DNA of 64,000 nucleotides from Rudaea sp. (GCA_031291055.1 JARLJU010000236.1:265380-329379); one strand, 5' to 3'; shown: positions 20,291-29,605, numbered from the stretch's first letter. The notes: a model not told the origin generated them from the letters alone. Numbers and translations are program-made.

Positions 20291-20994
20291 GCGCGGGGCG
20301 GATCGAACCGCTCGGCGACTGCGCGCTGCTGATCCATTTCGGCACGGGCATCGACCCGGCAGTGAATGCGCTTGCACTCACGGCGGCGCATGCCCTGCTT
20401 GCCGCGGATCTGCCCGGGCTGCGCGACATCGCGCCCGCCTACGCCAGCGTCTGCCTGCAATACGATCCCTGTGCCTGGGCCGACCCGGCGGGCGTGCAAT
20501 CGCCGCACGCGCGCATCGCAGCGCGAATTAGTGGAATTGTGGAAAATCTGCAGACGCCGCGGTCCAATCCAGATGTCGCGACTATCGACATCCCGGTCTG
20601 CTACGGTGGCGATTTCGGCCCCGATCTTGGCGAAGTTGCCCGGCACGCGAATATGTCGGTCGACGAAGTCGTCGAGCGCCATTGCGCCGGCGAATACCGC
20701 GTGGCCATGCTGGGATTTGCGCCGGGTTTTCCCTATCTGATCGGCCTGGACGCGGCCTTGTGCACACCGCGCCTTCCCAGCCCGCGTCTGCGCGTGCCGG
20801 CTGGCTCGGTTGCGATCGGCGGCAAGCAGACCGGCGTCTACCCGCGTGAACTACCCGGCGGCTGGCGCCTGATCGGGCGCACGCCGCTGAGGCTTTTTGA
20901 TCCTGTCCGTGAACCGCCGGCGCTGTTCGCTCCGGGCGGCCGAGTGCGCTTCCGCGCGATCGCTGCCGACGCGTTCGCGGCAGCGCCGGCATGA
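20287..20994 (+). CDS. pxpB: 5-oxoprolinase subunit PxpB
   Basis: One subunit of the ATP-dependent bacterial 5-oxoprolinase PxpABC, which opens 5-oxoproline to L-glutamate. The allophanate-hydrolase subunit 1 signature is clear: MLGFAPGFPYLIGLD, then RLRVPAGSVAIGGKQTGVYP and GGWRLIGRTP. I chose ATG 20287 (235 aa) because it overlaps the HIT stop and the 36 upstream codons read as HIT shadow. It overlaps pxpC by four bases. Confidence 0.94.
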   Translation: MSAGRIEPLGDCALLIHFGTGIDPAVNALALTAAHALLAADLPGLRDIAPAYASVCLQYDPCAWADPAGVQSPHARIAARISGIVENLQTPRSNPDVATIDIPVCYGGDFGPDLGEVARHANMSVDEVVERHCAGEYRVAMLGFAPGFPYLIGLDAALCTPRLPSPRLRVPAGSVAIGGKQTGVYPRELPGGWRLIGRTPLRLFDPVREPPALFAPGGRVRFRAIAADAFAAAPA

Positions 20995-21980
20995 GCATCG
21001 CCGTGCTCGCGCCGGGCATGCTCACGTCCGTGCAGGACGGCGGCCGCCATGGCCACGCCGCGCTCGGCGTCGGCTGCGCCGGTGCCATGGATGCCGTGGC
21101 CTTGCGCCTGGCGAATATGCTTGTCGGCAATGTGGACAATGCTGCATCGTTGGAGATGACGCTGCGCGGGGCACACCTGCGCTTCGACGAAGATGCCTTG
21201 ATCGCGGTCACCGGCGCCGACATCGAAGTGCGCTGCAACGGCGAGCCGGTTCCCACGTGGCGTCCGGTGGCGCTGCGCGCCGGCAGCCAGCTCGTGTTCG
21301 GCAACATGTCGCAGGGTACACGCAGCTATCTCGGCGTTGCCGGTGGCATCGACATTCCCGAACAGCTTGGCAGTCGCAGCGCTGACCTGAACGCCTGCAT
21401 CGGCAGCCAGGCGCTGAGCGCGGGCGATACGTTGACGATTGGTGCAAGCCGGTGCGACGCCTTGCACACGCTCCAGCGCAACGACGACAAGCACGGCGTC
21501 GCGGCGGCGAACTGGTCACTCGACCTGCGTACTTGGTTCGATGCCGACCCGCAGACCCCGATCCGGTTGGTCGCGGCCGCACATTTTCCACAATTGGACA
21601 TCGCCTCGCAGCGGGCGCTGTTCGCGACGCCGTTCCGGATCGGCGCCAGATCCAACCGCGTCGGCTACCGGCTCGCAGGCACGGCACTGGCCTTGCGCGA
21701 GCCGCTGGAACCGGTGTCCGCGGGCGTCGTGCCGGGCGCGGTCCAGCTGCCGCCGGGCGGCGATCCGATCGTGCTGATGGCCGAAGCGCCGACCTGCGGC
21801 GGCTATCCGCGCATCGCGCATGTGATCGCGGTGGACCTGCCGCGCCTGGCGCAGCGCCGGCCCGGAGCCGTCGTACGTTTCGCGGAGACCTCGCTCGACG
21901 ATGCCCAAACGCGCTATCTTCGGCGCGAACGGGCCCTGGCCCGGCTGGCACGCATCGTCGCGGAGCGCCTGCACGTATGA
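20991..21980 (+). CDS. pxpC: 5-oxoprolinase subunit PxpC
   Basis: Partner of PxpB, belonging to the biotin-dependent carboxyltransferase-like family. It starts with LAPGMLTSVQDGGRHG and has GTRSYLGVAGGID and the late VQLPPGGDPIVLMAEAPTCGGYP motif. At 329 aa it is full length. It shares ATGA junctions with pxpB and pxpA, so the three subunits are probably made in fixed ratio. Confidence 0.94.
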   Translation: MSIAVLAPGMLTSVQDGGRHGHAALGVGCAGAMDAVALRLANMLVGNVDNAASLEMTLRGAHLRFDEDALIAVTGADIEVRCNGEPVPTWRPVALRAGSQLVFGNMSQGTRSYLGVAGGIDIPEQLGSRSADLNACIGSQALSAGDTLTIGASRCDALHTLQRNDDKHGVAAANWSLDLRTWFDADPQTPIRLVAAAHFPQLDIASQRALFATPFRIGARSNRVGYRLAGTALALREPLEPVSAGVVPGAVQLPPGGDPIVLMAEAPTCGGYPRIAHVIAVDLPRLAQRRPGAVVRFAETSLDDAQTRYLRRERALARLARIVAERLHV

Positions 21981-22756
21981 GCGGACAATTCATCGACCTG
22001 AATTGCGACATGGGCGAATCCTACGGCGCCTGGAGCATGGGCGAGGACGCGCAGGTGATGCCGTGGATCACGTCGGCGAATATCGCTTGCGGCTTTCATG
22101 CCGGCGATTTTTCCACAATGCAGCAGACTGTACTCCTGGCCGGCAAACATGCCGTCGCCATCGGTGCGCATGTATCGCTGCCGGACCTGCAGGGTTTCGG
22201 CCGGCGCGAAATGAAGGTGACTGCGCATGAGGCCCGTGCGCTGGCGTTGTACCAGATCGGCGCGCTTTCGGCATTCGCGCGCGCCGCCGGCACACGCGTG
22301 GCCCACGTCAAGCCGCATGGCGCGCTTTACAACATGGCGGCACGCGACACCACTCTTGCCGAGGCGATCGCGCGTGCCGTGCACGACTTCGACCCGCGCC
22401 TGATTCTGTTCGGCCTCGCCGGCAGCGCGCTGACGCAAGCCGGCGCAAACCTCGGCCTGCGCGTGGCCAGCGAGGCGTTCGCCGATCGCCGCTACGAGTC
22501 CGACGGCAGCCTGACTCCGCGCCGCGAAACCGATGCCGTCATCCACAACGTCGATGCGGCGGTAGCCCAGGCGCTCGACATTGCCACCCATGGACGAGTG
22601 AAAACCCGAGACGGAACGACCCTGGGCCTTCATGCGGACACCCTCTGTGTTCACGGCGATCGCGCCGACGCGGCACAGTTCGCCCAGCGTCTGCGCACCG
22701 CGCTGGAGGCCGCAGGACTCAGCGTGCGCGCGTGCCAACCGGCGCAAGACGGTTGA
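21977..22756 (+). CDS. pxpA: 5-oxoprolinase subunit PxpA (LamB/YcsF family)
   Basis: Third PxpABC subunit. The opening IDLNCDMGESYGAW is diagnostic. NIACGFHAGD, HVSLPDLQGFGRR, VKPHGALYN and the C-terminal LHADTLCVHGD follow, which are the metal-binding or catalytic blocks of the family. ATG 21977 overlaps the pxpC TGA; the open frame extends far upstream only as a shadow inside pxpC. The length is 259 aa. Confidence 0.95.
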   Translation: MSGQFIDLNCDMGESYGAWSMGEDAQVMPWITSANIACGFHAGDFSTMQQTVLLAGKHAVAIGAHVSLPDLQGFGRREMKVTAHEARALALYQIGALSAFARAAGTRVAHVKPHGALYNMAARDTTLAEAIARAVHDFDPRLILFGLAGSALTQAGANLGLRVASEAFADRRYESDGSLTPRRETDAVIHNVDAAVAQALDIATHGRVKTRDGTTLGLHADTLCVHGDRADAAQFAQRLRTALEAAGLSVRACQPAQDG

Positions 22757-22761
22757 CGCAC

Positions 22762-23370
22762 GTGGCAGGGTTCGCGCATATCGCTGCCATTGTTCTTGCT
22801 GCCGGCAGCTCGCGGAGAATGGGCTCGCGCAACAAGCTGCTGATGGAATGGGATGGCGAAATCGCCGTGCGGCGTGTCGTGCGCGCGGCGCTGGACGCCG
22901 GCATCGATGACGTCATCGCCGTCGTCATGGCGGGCGATAGCCAGGTCGCCGACGCGCTGCACGGCCTGCGCATCCGTCTCGTCGAAAACCGCGATCATGC
23001 CGACGGCATCGCCAGTTCGATCCGTGCCGGGATCGCCTCGGTGGATGCGTCGCATGCAGGAGCGCTGGTGATGCTCGCGGACATGCCCCTGGTTGCCCCA
23101 CGACATCTTGCGCCGATGCTCGAAGCGTTTGCGCCGACGAAACGCGATGCGATCGCCGTTCCGTATTTCGGCGACCGCCGCGGCAATCCCGTCCTTTGGG
23201 GTCGCGATCATTTCAGCGAGCTGATGACGGTGACTGGAGATGTCGGCGCACGCGGGCTGCTGCAGCGCCGGGCCGATTGCATCGTTCGCGTCGACATGCC
23301 CGATGATGCCGTGCTGGTCGATTTCGATACGCCGCAGGACTGGGCACGCCTGCACGCGCGGGCATCGTAG
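22762..23370 (+). CDS. MocA-like nucleotidyltransferase
   Basis: NTP-transferase of the MobA/MocA group, which in known members attaches CMP to the molybdenum cofactor. It shows the nucleotide loop IVLAAGSSRRMGSRNK and the metal-binding MLADMPLV. The start is uncertain: GTG 22762 gives the shortest natural N-terminus, while TTG 22753 (overlapping the pxpA stop) and GTG 22732 are in frame. It sits between pxpA and the XdhC-like gene inside the pyroglutamate operon. No molybdoenzyme gene is present in the window, so its substrate here is open. Confidence 0.82.
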   Translation: MAGFAHIAAIVLAAGSSRRMGSRNKLLMEWDGEIAVRRVVRAALDAGIDDVIAVVMAGDSQVADALHGLRIRLVENRDHADGIASSIRAGIASVDASHAGALVMLADMPLVAPRHLAPMLEAFAPTKRDAIAVPYFGDRRGNPVLWGRDHFSELMTVTGDVGARGLLQRRADCIVRVDMPDDAVLVDFDTPQDWARLHARAS

Positions 23371-23382
23371 AATTCACCGTCT

Positions 23383-24498
23383 ATGCTGACCCCCAAAGAC
23401 GTCCACGCTATGCTCGCCGCCGCCGATGGCGATGCCGGCCTGTTTGTGCCCCGAGCCGCCCTGGCGACCCTTGTGCGCACCGAAGGCTCGTCGTTCCGCC
23501 GCGCCGGCAGCCAGATGCTGGTCGGCGCCAACGGCCGCATCGTGCGCGGCTTCAGCGGCGGCTGCCCGGAGTCGGACATCGCCCTGCGTGCAACCCGTGT
23601 CATCGCCAGCGGCATCGGCGAACGCGCTCGCTACAACCGCGAAAACGGCCTGGATCTGCTGATCGAAATGGGTTGCGGCGGCGAACTGGAAATCGTGCTT
23701 GAACCCATGGCTGAGCGAGCGTCGCTGCGTTTTCTCGATGTCATCGCCGAGCGCTGGCGCTCGCGCGAGACGGCGATCATGGCAAGCGGTTTCCCCGCCG
23801 ATCCTTCGCGCACCGCGGCCGGTCGATTGATCTGGTGCGATGGCAAAATCCTGCTCGACGGGCTGGGCAATGACACGGCCGCGGCCGTGATCGCCGCCGC
23901 AGATTCCGGCCATTCGATGACGTCACGCACGCTCGTTCTCGCCGGCGCGGCAACAGACGTGCTGTATCAGCCGATCCTGCCACCGATACAACTGGTGCTG
24001 ATCGGCGCGAATGCGGTGGCCGACACGCTGGCCCGCGCGGCACGGGACCTGGCCTGGCCGGTCGTGCGGATCGATCCGCGGACAACGACGGCGGACGAAT
24101 TTGCACGTAGATCCGCCATTGGCGGATCGGGCGAACCGCCGGTTTGCGACGGCAACACCTTTGTCGTGTGCATGACCTACCAGCTTGAACGCGATCTGGA
24201 CTACGCCGCCGCGGCGCTGGCGACGGCGGTCCCCTATGTCGGCATCCTCGGCTCGCACCGGCGCGCCGCGCAGATGCAACAGCGCCTGGATGAACGCTGC
24301 GGCGGCGCCGCGCGCGGCCGCTTGTTCACGCCCGCAGGGCTGAGCATCGGTTCGGAAGACGTCGAGGAAATCGCCGTATCCCTGGTTGCCGAAATCATGG
24401 CCGTGGCGGCGCGCAAATCCGGCCTGCCGCTGTCGCGTTCGTCCGAGCCGATCCACGCGAACAACGTGACCGGCATCCACGCTGACTCGCGGCCATGA
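23383..24498 (+). CDS. XdhC family protein
   Basis: XdhC/CoxI-type protein. Family members bind sulfurated molybdenum cofactor and hand it to xanthine-dehydrogenase-like enzymes. The N-terminal XdhC domain has VRTEGSSFRRAGSQMLV and FSGGCPESDI, with the conserved cysteine. A C-terminal Rossmann-type half carries VLIGANAVADTLARAA and VGILGSHRRAA. The length is 371 aa. The start follows a TAGAAT box by nine bases, so an internal leaderless promoter is possible. It overlaps the DUF969 gene by four bases. No xdhA/xdhB genes are present. Confidence 0.88.
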   Translation: MLTPKDVHAMLAAADGDAGLFVPRAALATLVRTEGSSFRRAGSQMLVGANGRIVRGFSGGCPESDIALRATRVIASGIGERARYNRENGLDLLIEMGCGGELEIVLEPMAERASLRFLDVIAERWRSRETAIMASGFPADPSRTAAGRLIWCDGKILLDGLGNDTAAAVIAAADSGHSMTSRTLVLAGAATDVLYQPILPPIQLVLIGANAVADTLARAARDLAWPVVRIDPRTTTADEFARRSAIGGSGEPPVCDGNTFVVCMTYQLERDLDYAAAALATAVPYVGILGSHRRAAQMQQRLDERCGGAARGRLFTPAGLSIGSEDVEEIAVSLVAEIMAVAARKSGLPLSRSSEPIHANNVTGIHADSRP

Positions 24499-25202
24499 AC
24501 TACTGGCCCCTGCTCGGCATCGCCATTGTCGTCTGCGGCTTCGCGCTGCGCCTGAATCCTGCGCTCGTCGTGGTCGCCGCCGGCATCGCAAGCGGCCTGC
24601 TGGCCGGGCTGCCGGTTTCCGATCTGCTCGCCCTGCTCGGAAATTCATTTGTATCCAATCGTACCTTGCTGCTTTTTGTACTCACCCTGCCGACAATCGG
24701 GCTGCTGGAGCGCGCCGGGCTGCGCGAGCAGGCGCATGTATGGATCACACGCATGCACCGCCTTACCCTGGCACGCCTGCTGATCGCCTACCTCGGATTG
24801 CGCCAGGTGTTGTCGATGCTCGGCCTTCTCGATCTTGCCGGCCACGCGCAAACGGTGCGGCCCCTGCTCGCGCCGATGGCCGAAGCCGCGGCTGGCAAGA
24901 TCGATCCCGACCTTTCCGTCGACGAACGCGACCGGGTCAAGGCACTGGCAGCCGCGACCGACAATATCGGCCGCTTCTTCGGCGAAGACGTGTTCCTGGC
25001 CTTCGGCGCGGTGCTGCTGATCCAGGGTTTCTACGCCCAGCACGGTATCGATCTGGATCCGCGCAGCATCGCGATCTGGGCCCTGCCGACGGCGATCGCC
25101 GCCTTCGTCATCCATTCCGTACGGCTCGTGCTTTACCAGCGGCATTTGCGCCGCGTGCACGCAAGCAGAACCATGGACAAGGCAACCAATGCTGCGGATT
25201 GA
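24495..25202 (+). CDS. DUF969 family 5-oxoproline transporter subunit
   Basis: Integral membrane protein of about 235 aa with five or six hydrophobic helices and the conserved NRTLLLFVLTLPTIGLLERAGL and AAATDNIGRFFGEDVFLAFGA segments. DUF969 proteins occur next to DUF979 proteins and are annotated as 5-oxoproline transporter subunits. Here the pair sits between pxpABC and pcp, which strongly supports that role. It overlaps XdhC (4 bp) and DUF979 (14 bp). Transport itself is inferred. Confidence 0.88.
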   Translation: MNYWPLLGIAIVVCGFALRLNPALVVVAAGIASGLLAGLPVSDLLALLGNSFVSNRTLLLFVLTLPTIGLLERAGLREQAHVWITRMHRLTLARLLIAYLGLRQVLSMLGLLDLAGHAQTVRPLLAPMAEAAAGKIDPDLSVDERDRVKALAAATDNIGRFFGEDVFLAFGAVLLIQGFYAQHGIDLDPRSIAIWALPTAIAAFVIHSVRLVLYQRHLRRVHASRTMDKATNAAD

Positions 25203-26160
25203 GCACGTCTACTGGCTGTGCGGCGCGATCCTTGCCGCCTGCGCGGTGCAGGATCTGCGCGCGCGGCGCCGGGCGCATGCCGCGTTCTGGGGCATCCTTG
25301 CCGCGTGTTTTCTCGGCGGCGACGGCATCCTCGCGGCGACCGCTGTGGGCAACGCGCTGCCCGCACAAATGGCGGGCGCCGGCGTGATCGTCCTCGCCCT
25401 GATCGCGGGTTCCGGCCGCCTGCATCGGCGCACGATCATCGACCCCGATGCATCATTGCGCCGCGCGAACACTTCCGGTCTTGGCAACCGACTGTTTGCT
25501 CCGGCCCTCGTCATTCCGCTGGGCACTTTGGGCCTTGTGCTGTTGCAGCCTTGGCTGCGGTTTGACGGCCTGACCTTGATCGATTCGCATCAGGCAACGT
25601 TGACGGCGCTCGCGCTGGCGTGCGTGCTCGCTGCGCTGGCGGCACTGAGGCTGACGCATGCCAGACCGGTGACCGCGCTCGAGGAAACCGGGCGCCTGCT
25701 GAATGCCCTGTCGTGGGCAGCGCTGCTGCCGATGCTGCTGGCCACGCTCGGCGCCATGTTCGCCGCGACCGGTGTCGGCGAGGCCGTCGCGCATATCATG
25801 GCGGCGTTGATACCGACCGACTCGCGCCTGGCCTGCCTGCTGGCGTATGCGTTCGGCATGGCCGTGTTCACCGTCATCATGGGCAACGCGTTCGCCGCGT
25901 TCCCGGTAATGACCGTCGGCATCGGCCTGCCGTTGCTGATCGTCCAGCATCACGCCGACGCCGCGGCGCTGGGCGCACTCGGCATGCTCAGCGGCTACTG
26001 CGGCACCCTGCTGACGCCGATGGCGGCAAACTACAATGTCGTGCCGGCAGCGCTGCTGGAATTGCGTGACCCCAATGGCGTGATTCGCGCGCAATGGCCC
26101 ACGGCCGTGTTCCTGTTCACGGCAAATCTGCTGCTCATGAACTTTTTCGCATTCCGATGA
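25189..26160 (+). CDS. DUF979 family 5-oxoproline transporter subunit
   Basis: Polytopic inner-membrane protein (323 aa, about nine or ten helices), the partner of the DUF969 protein. Conserved features include VIMGNAFAAFPVMTVGIGLP and SGYCGTLLTPMAANYNVVPAALLEL, which look like re-entrant substrate-pathway loops. The start is ATG 25189, inside the DUF969 3' end. The stop overlaps the pcp ATG. Together the two subunits most likely bring pyroglutamate into the cell. Confidence 0.88.
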   Translation: MLRIEHVYWLCGAILAACAVQDLRARRRAHAAFWGILAACFLGGDGILAATAVGNALPAQMAGAGVIVLALIAGSGRLHRRTIIDPDASLRRANTSGLGNRLFAPALVIPLGTLGLVLLQPWLRFDGLTLIDSHQATLTALALACVLAALAALRLTHARPVTALEETGRLLNALSWAALLPMLLATLGAMFAATGVGEAVAHIMAALIPTDSRLACLLAYAFGMAVFTVIMGNAFAAFPVMTVGIGLPLLIVQHHADAAALGALGMLSGYCGTLLTPMAANYNVVPAALLELRDPNGVIRAQWPTAVFLFTANLLLMNFFAFR

Positions 26161-26816
26161 AGCACACGCCGGCCACCGCTCTCGTCACCGGCTTCGAACC
26201 CTTCGACGGCGAACCGGTCAACCCTTCGCGGGAAATCGCGCGGGCGCTCGACGGCGAGTTGATCGCAGGGCACCGCATCGTCGGCGCGGTCCTGCCGACG
26301 GGATTCGCGCGCGCCCTGCCGGTGCTCGACACCTTGATCGATGCGCGCCGGCCGGCACTCGTCCTCGCTCTCGGACTGGCCGGAGGCCGCAGTGGAATCT
26401 CACTCGAGCGTGTGGCGATCAACCTGATCGACGCGCGCATCGCCGACAACGCCGGCGAACAACCGGTCGATGTCCCAGTTGTGGAAAATGCAGCAAATGC
26501 TTATTTTTCCACTTTGCCGCTGAAGGCCATGCTGGCGCGGCTGGCCGCGGCCGGAATTCCCGCCACGCTTTCGCACACCGCGGGAACCTTCGTCTGCAAC
26601 CAGGTGTTCTTCGGCCTCGCGGACCGCATCGCCATGCGCGACCGGCAGCTGCGCGGCGGCTTCATCCACGTGCCCTGGCTGCCGGAACAGGCGGCAAGGC
26701 ATGGCGATGCACCGGGCATGCCGCTTGCCACTATGATCGATGCAATCAGACTGTGCCTGGAAACAGCGCTGACGGCGCACACAGACTTGCGTTACGCGAG
26801 TGGCACGGAGCATTGA
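26157..26816 (+). CDS. pcp: Pyrrolidone-carboxylate peptidase
   Basis: Cysteine peptidase (family C15) that removes N-terminal pyroglutamate from peptides. The catalytic triad is complete: glutamate in the SLERVAINLIDARIADN block, cysteine in HTAGTFVCNQVF, histidine in GGFIHVPWLP. At 219 aa it matches bacterial Pcp. ATG 26157 overlaps the DUF979 stop. As last gene of the operon it supplies the free pyroglutamate used by PxpABC. A hairpin terminator follows. Confidence 0.95.
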   Translation: MKHTPATALVTGFEPFDGEPVNPSREIARALDGELIAGHRIVGAVLPTGFARALPVLDTLIDARRPALVLALGLAGGRSGISLERVAINLIDARIADNAGEQPVDVPVVENAANAYFSTLPLKAMLARLAAAGIPATLSHTAGTFVCNQVFFGLADRIAMRDRQLRGGFIHVPWLPEQAARHGDAPGMPLATMIDAIRLCLETALTAHTDLRYASGTEH

Positions 26817-26846
26817 GGGCGGCAAGCGAATAGAGCCGTCCCAAGG

Positions 26847-26864
26847 CCGGGCAAATTTGCCCGG
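26847..26864. terminator. Bidirectional hairpin between convergent genes
   Basis: A perfect 18-bp palindrome, CCGGGC then AAATTT then GCCCGG, sits in the 53-nt gap between pcp (plus) and the minus-strand gene ending at 26870. It lacks long T-runs but could stop transcripts from both sides. Confidence 0.5.
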
Positions 26865-26869
26865 TCCGG

Positions 26870-27241
26870 TCAGTGCGTCTCCGGCGTGGCTGCCGGTGCT
26901 GCCGGTGGGGCGTCATCGACGAGTGGAACGACCTTGCCATCCAGCTCGATGAAGGCGTCGATCTGCTGGGTCTTCGCCGTGATCGCGATGATGTGCTTCT
27001 GTTCCGCGCTGGCCTTGTCGCCGCGCTTGAGCAGGATGCCGGTGATCTTCTTGCTGTCCTTCAGATCGCCGACATAGCCGAAGAATTCCGCCTTGCCAAA
27101 GCGGTATTCACCAACTTCGTATTGATTCGTGCCGGACGGCTTGACCAGGAGCTTGCCGTCGTCGATTGGATCGCGGGCATGGCTGGCGCCGGCGAGGCAG
27201 AGCAACGCGGCGGCGGTGGACATCAACAGGAATTTACGCAT
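26870..27241 (-). CDS. Small exported protein, 123 aa
   Basis: I do not recognise a characterised family. A classical signal peptide (cleavage near SHA-RD, residue 22-23) precedes a small, mostly beta domain with GEYRFGKAEFFGYVGDLKD and GILLKRGDKASAEQKH. The tail is Ala/Pro-rich. It is probably periplasmic. It lies 43 nt downstream of a predicted lipoprotein on the same strand, so the two may act together. It is not confidently linked to any pathway. Confidence 0.75.
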   Translation of the reverse strand: MRKFLLMSTAAALLCLAGASHARDPIDDGKLLVKPSGTNQYEVGEYRFGKAEFFGYVGDLKDSKKITGILLKRGDKASAEQKHIIAITAKTQQIDAFIELDGKVVPLVDDAPPAAPAATPETH

Positions 27242-27284
27242 GGCATGCTCCCGGAATTCTGTCTGTACGTGTATTTGCGCACGA

Positions 27285-27680
27285 TTATTCGACGACCTTG
27301 ATGATCTTCAGGTGGCCGTCGTTATCCTGCACGTAGGCGGTGATGTGGAGGTCGCGCGCCATGCCGGCCAGGGCGCCAACGTGCGTGTTCTTGATCTTCT
27401 CCTTCTCGCCCGGCTTGAGCAGAAGGGTGTGCACCGTGCGTCCGTTTTCATTCAGGTAGCGGATGTGGCCGCGCAGGTCCTCGGCCGCCAGCGTGGCGCC
27501 ATCGAAATCGAACTGGCCATCCTTGTCGGCGGCGACGGTAATATCGTAGGACGACGGCACATCGACGACTTCGGACGTACCCTTCTTGATCTCGTCCCGG
27601 CCGCCGCAGGCGGCGAGCAGGCCGAGGAGCAAGGCGAGCGCAAGCGTTTGCGCGACTCGACCAAACTTGAATTTATACAT
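27285..27680 (-). CDS. Small lipoprotein with ExbD-like fold
   Basis: Begins with a lipoprotein signal ending LLAACGG. The mature part resembles the periplasmic domain of ExbD/TolR proteins: a variable strand, the FDGATLAAEDLRGHIRYLNENG helix block, a VHTLLLKPGE strand and a late AGMARDLHITAYV block. However, it is lipidated rather than anchored by an ExbD helix. ATG 27680 is preferred over the upstream ATG 27707 because it places the signal at the N-terminus (131 aa). dcd lies upstream on the same strand. Function is unknown and the ExbD likeness is by eye. Confidence 0.7.
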   Translation of the reverse strand: MYKFKFGRVAQTLALALLLGLLAACGGRDEIKKGTSEVVDVPSSYDITVAADKDGQFDFDGATLAAEDLRGHIRYLNENGRTVHTLLLKPGEKEKIKNTHVGALAGMARDLHITAYVQDNDGHLKIIKVVE

Positions 27681-27725
27681 TGCGCAATCCTCCAAAAATA
27701 AAATCACGTTGCCGAACCGCTTCGC

Positions 27726-28295
27726 TTACGCCTGCGGCAAGGTAACACCGCGCTGACCCTGGTACTTGCCGCCGCGATCGCGATAGCTGACTTCGCACAC
27801 TTCGTCGGATTCCAGGAACAGCATCTGCGCCACGCCCTCATTGGCGTAGATTTTCGCCGGCAGCGGCGTGGTGTTGGAAAACTCCAGGGTAACGTGGCCT
27901 TCCCATTCAGGTTCCAGCGGCGTCACATTGACGATGATGCCACAACGCGCGTACGTGCTCTTGCCCAGACAGATCGTCAGCACCTGGCGCGGGATGCGGA
28001 AATACTCCACCGTGCGCGCCAACGCGAAGGAATTGGGCGGAATGATGCAGACTTCGCCGCGCACATCGACGAAGCTGCGCGAGTCGAACGCCTTGGGATC
28101 GACGATGGTCGAGTTGATGTTGGTGAACACCTTGAACTCATCGGCGCAGCGCACATCGTAGCCGTAGCTCGACGTGCCGTAGGAAATCAGCTTGCCGCCG
28201 TTGCCGTTGACGCGCACCTGACCGGGCTCGAACGGCTCGATCATGCCGTGTTTTTCCGCCATGCGGCGGATCCAGTGATCGGATTTTATGCTCAT
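27726..28295 (-). CDS. dcd: dCTP deaminase
   Basis: Deaminates dCTP to dUTP, the main dUMP source for thymidylate synthesis in enteric-type bacteria. Catalytic and trimer motifs are present: [15 protein letters not shown], the RTVEYFRIP region, [22 protein letters not shown] with the catalytic glutamate, and the C-terminal [13 protein letters not shown] lid. The length of 189 aa is standard. It lies downstream of apbC across a 94-nt repeat-like gap. Confidence 0.95.
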   Translation of the reverse strand: MSIKSDHWIRRMAEKHGMIEPFEPGQVRVNGNGGKLISYGTSSYGYDVRCADEFKVFTNINSTIVDPKAFDSRSFVDVRGEVCIIPPNSFALARTVEYFRIPRQVLTICLGKSTYARCGIIVNVTPLEPEWEGHVTLEFSNTTPLPAKIYANEGVAQMLFLESDEVCEVSYRDRGGKYQGQRGVTLPQA

Positions 28296-28389
28296 GGGCT
28301 CGCTTCGCTCGCGGGACTGGAGAACCGGGAGCCGGGACTCGGCGGAGCGCCCTTCGCAATTCCCAATTCCCTGCTCCCATTTCCGGCTT
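28296..28389 (-). repeat. Degenerate REP-like intergenic tract
   Basis: The gap between apbC and dcd is made of short G-rich near-repeats on the minus strand (GGGAGCAGGGAATTGGGAATTG, then CCGGCTCCCGG and GCGAGCGAAGCGAGC). Such tracts are common between genes in Xanthomonadales. It has no coding capacity, and only one copy is visible in this window. Confidence 0.4.
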
Positions 28390-29481
28390 TCATGTGTTCT
28401 GAATCACTATCTTCGGAAACTGGATCGACTTGCTGCGCGCGCGCAGCGACAGCTGCGCCGCGGTCTTGCGCGCGATCAGCCGGTACGAGGCAGCGATGGC
28501 ACCATCCGGATCGGCGGCAACCGTCGGTGTGCCGCCATCGGCCTGTTCACGGATGTGGATATCCAGCGGCAACGAGCCGAGCAGCGGCACTTCGTATTCT
28601 TCCGCCATGCGTCCACCGCCGCCGGCACCGAAGATGTGCTCGGCGTGTCCACATTGCGAACAAATATGAATCGCCATATTTTCCACAATGCCCAAAACCG
28701 GCACCTCCACTTTCTCGAACATCTTCAGGCCCTTGCGCGCGTCGAGCAGGGCGATGTCCTGTGGCGTGGTGACGATCAGCGCACCGGACACCGGCACGCG
28801 CTGGCACAGAGTGAGTTGAATATCACCGGTGCCGGGCGGCAGATCGATGATGAGGTAGTCCAGATCCACCCAGTTGGTTTCGTTCAGCAGCTGGGTCAAT
28901 GCCTGCGTCACCATTGGCCCGCGCCAGATCATCGGCGTGTCTTCTTCGATCAGAAACCCGATCGACATCGCCTGCAGGCCGTGCGCCAGTTTCGGCTCGA
29001 TATGCTGGCCGTCCTTGGAATCGGGCTTGCCGGAAACCCCGAGCATGCGCGGAATGCTGGGACCGTAGATATCGGCATCGAGCACGCCGACGCTGGCGCC
29101 CTCGGCGACCAGCGCCAGCGCCAGATTCACTGCCGTTGTCGACTTGCCGACACCGCCCTTGCCTGATGCGACGGCGATGATGTTCTTCACTTTCGGCAGC
29201 GGGTTCAGATCCTTCTGCACCTTGTGCGCGGTGATTCGCGAGGAGATGCTCACGCTGACGTTGCCGATGGTGGCATCCGCGGCAAGCGCATCGCGCACCA
29301 GCTGCGCCAGGGTGTCGTACCAGCCGCTCGCCGGATAGGCCAGCACGATCTCGATGGCAACCTTGTCGCCATCCACGCCGACGCCCTTGACCGCGCCGCC
29401 GGCAACGAGGTCCTGCCCGGTGTGCGGATCAATGATGTTGGCGAGCAGTTCGCGGACGCGCTGCTGCGTGGGTTCGGTCAT
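28390..29481 (-). CDS. apbC: Iron-sulfur cluster carrier ATPase (Mrp/ApbC)
   Basis: P-loop ATPase that binds and transfers Fe-S clusters. An N-terminal MIP18-like domain (about residues 1-90) precedes the deviant Walker [11 protein letters not shown]. The protein also has [33 protein letters not shown] and the cluster-binding CxxC in [10 protein letters not shown]. At 363 aa it is full length. The start is ATG 29481. It is upstream of dcd on the same strand. Confidence 0.94.
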   Translation of the reverse strand: MTEPTQQRVRELLANIIDPHTGQDLVAGGAVKGVGVDGDKVAIEIVLAYPASGWYDTLAQLVRDALAADATIGNVSVSISSRITAHKVQKDLNPLPKVKNIIAVASGKGGVGKSTTAVNLALALVAEGASVGVLDADIYGPSIPRMLGVSGKPDSKDGQHIEPKLAHGLQAMSIGFLIEEDTPMIWRGPMVTQALTQLLNETNWVDLDYLIIDLPPGTGDIQLTLCQRVPVSGALIVTTPQDIALLDARKGLKMFEKVEVPVLGIVENMAIHICSQCGHAEHIFGAGGGGRMAEEYEVPLLGSLPLDIHIREQADGGTPTVAADPDGAIAASYRLIARKTAAQLSLRARSKSIQFPKIVIQNT

Positions 29482-29605
29482 GGGATTTGCGGCGATTCAG
29501 ACGGATGCCGATTGTAGCCGAGCGCGGGCGGACTAGCGATGCTTGCGCCGGCGACCTGGCGCGGTCCGGTCGGAACCCGATTCGGCATTGCCTCGCCGTT
29601 TTGCA

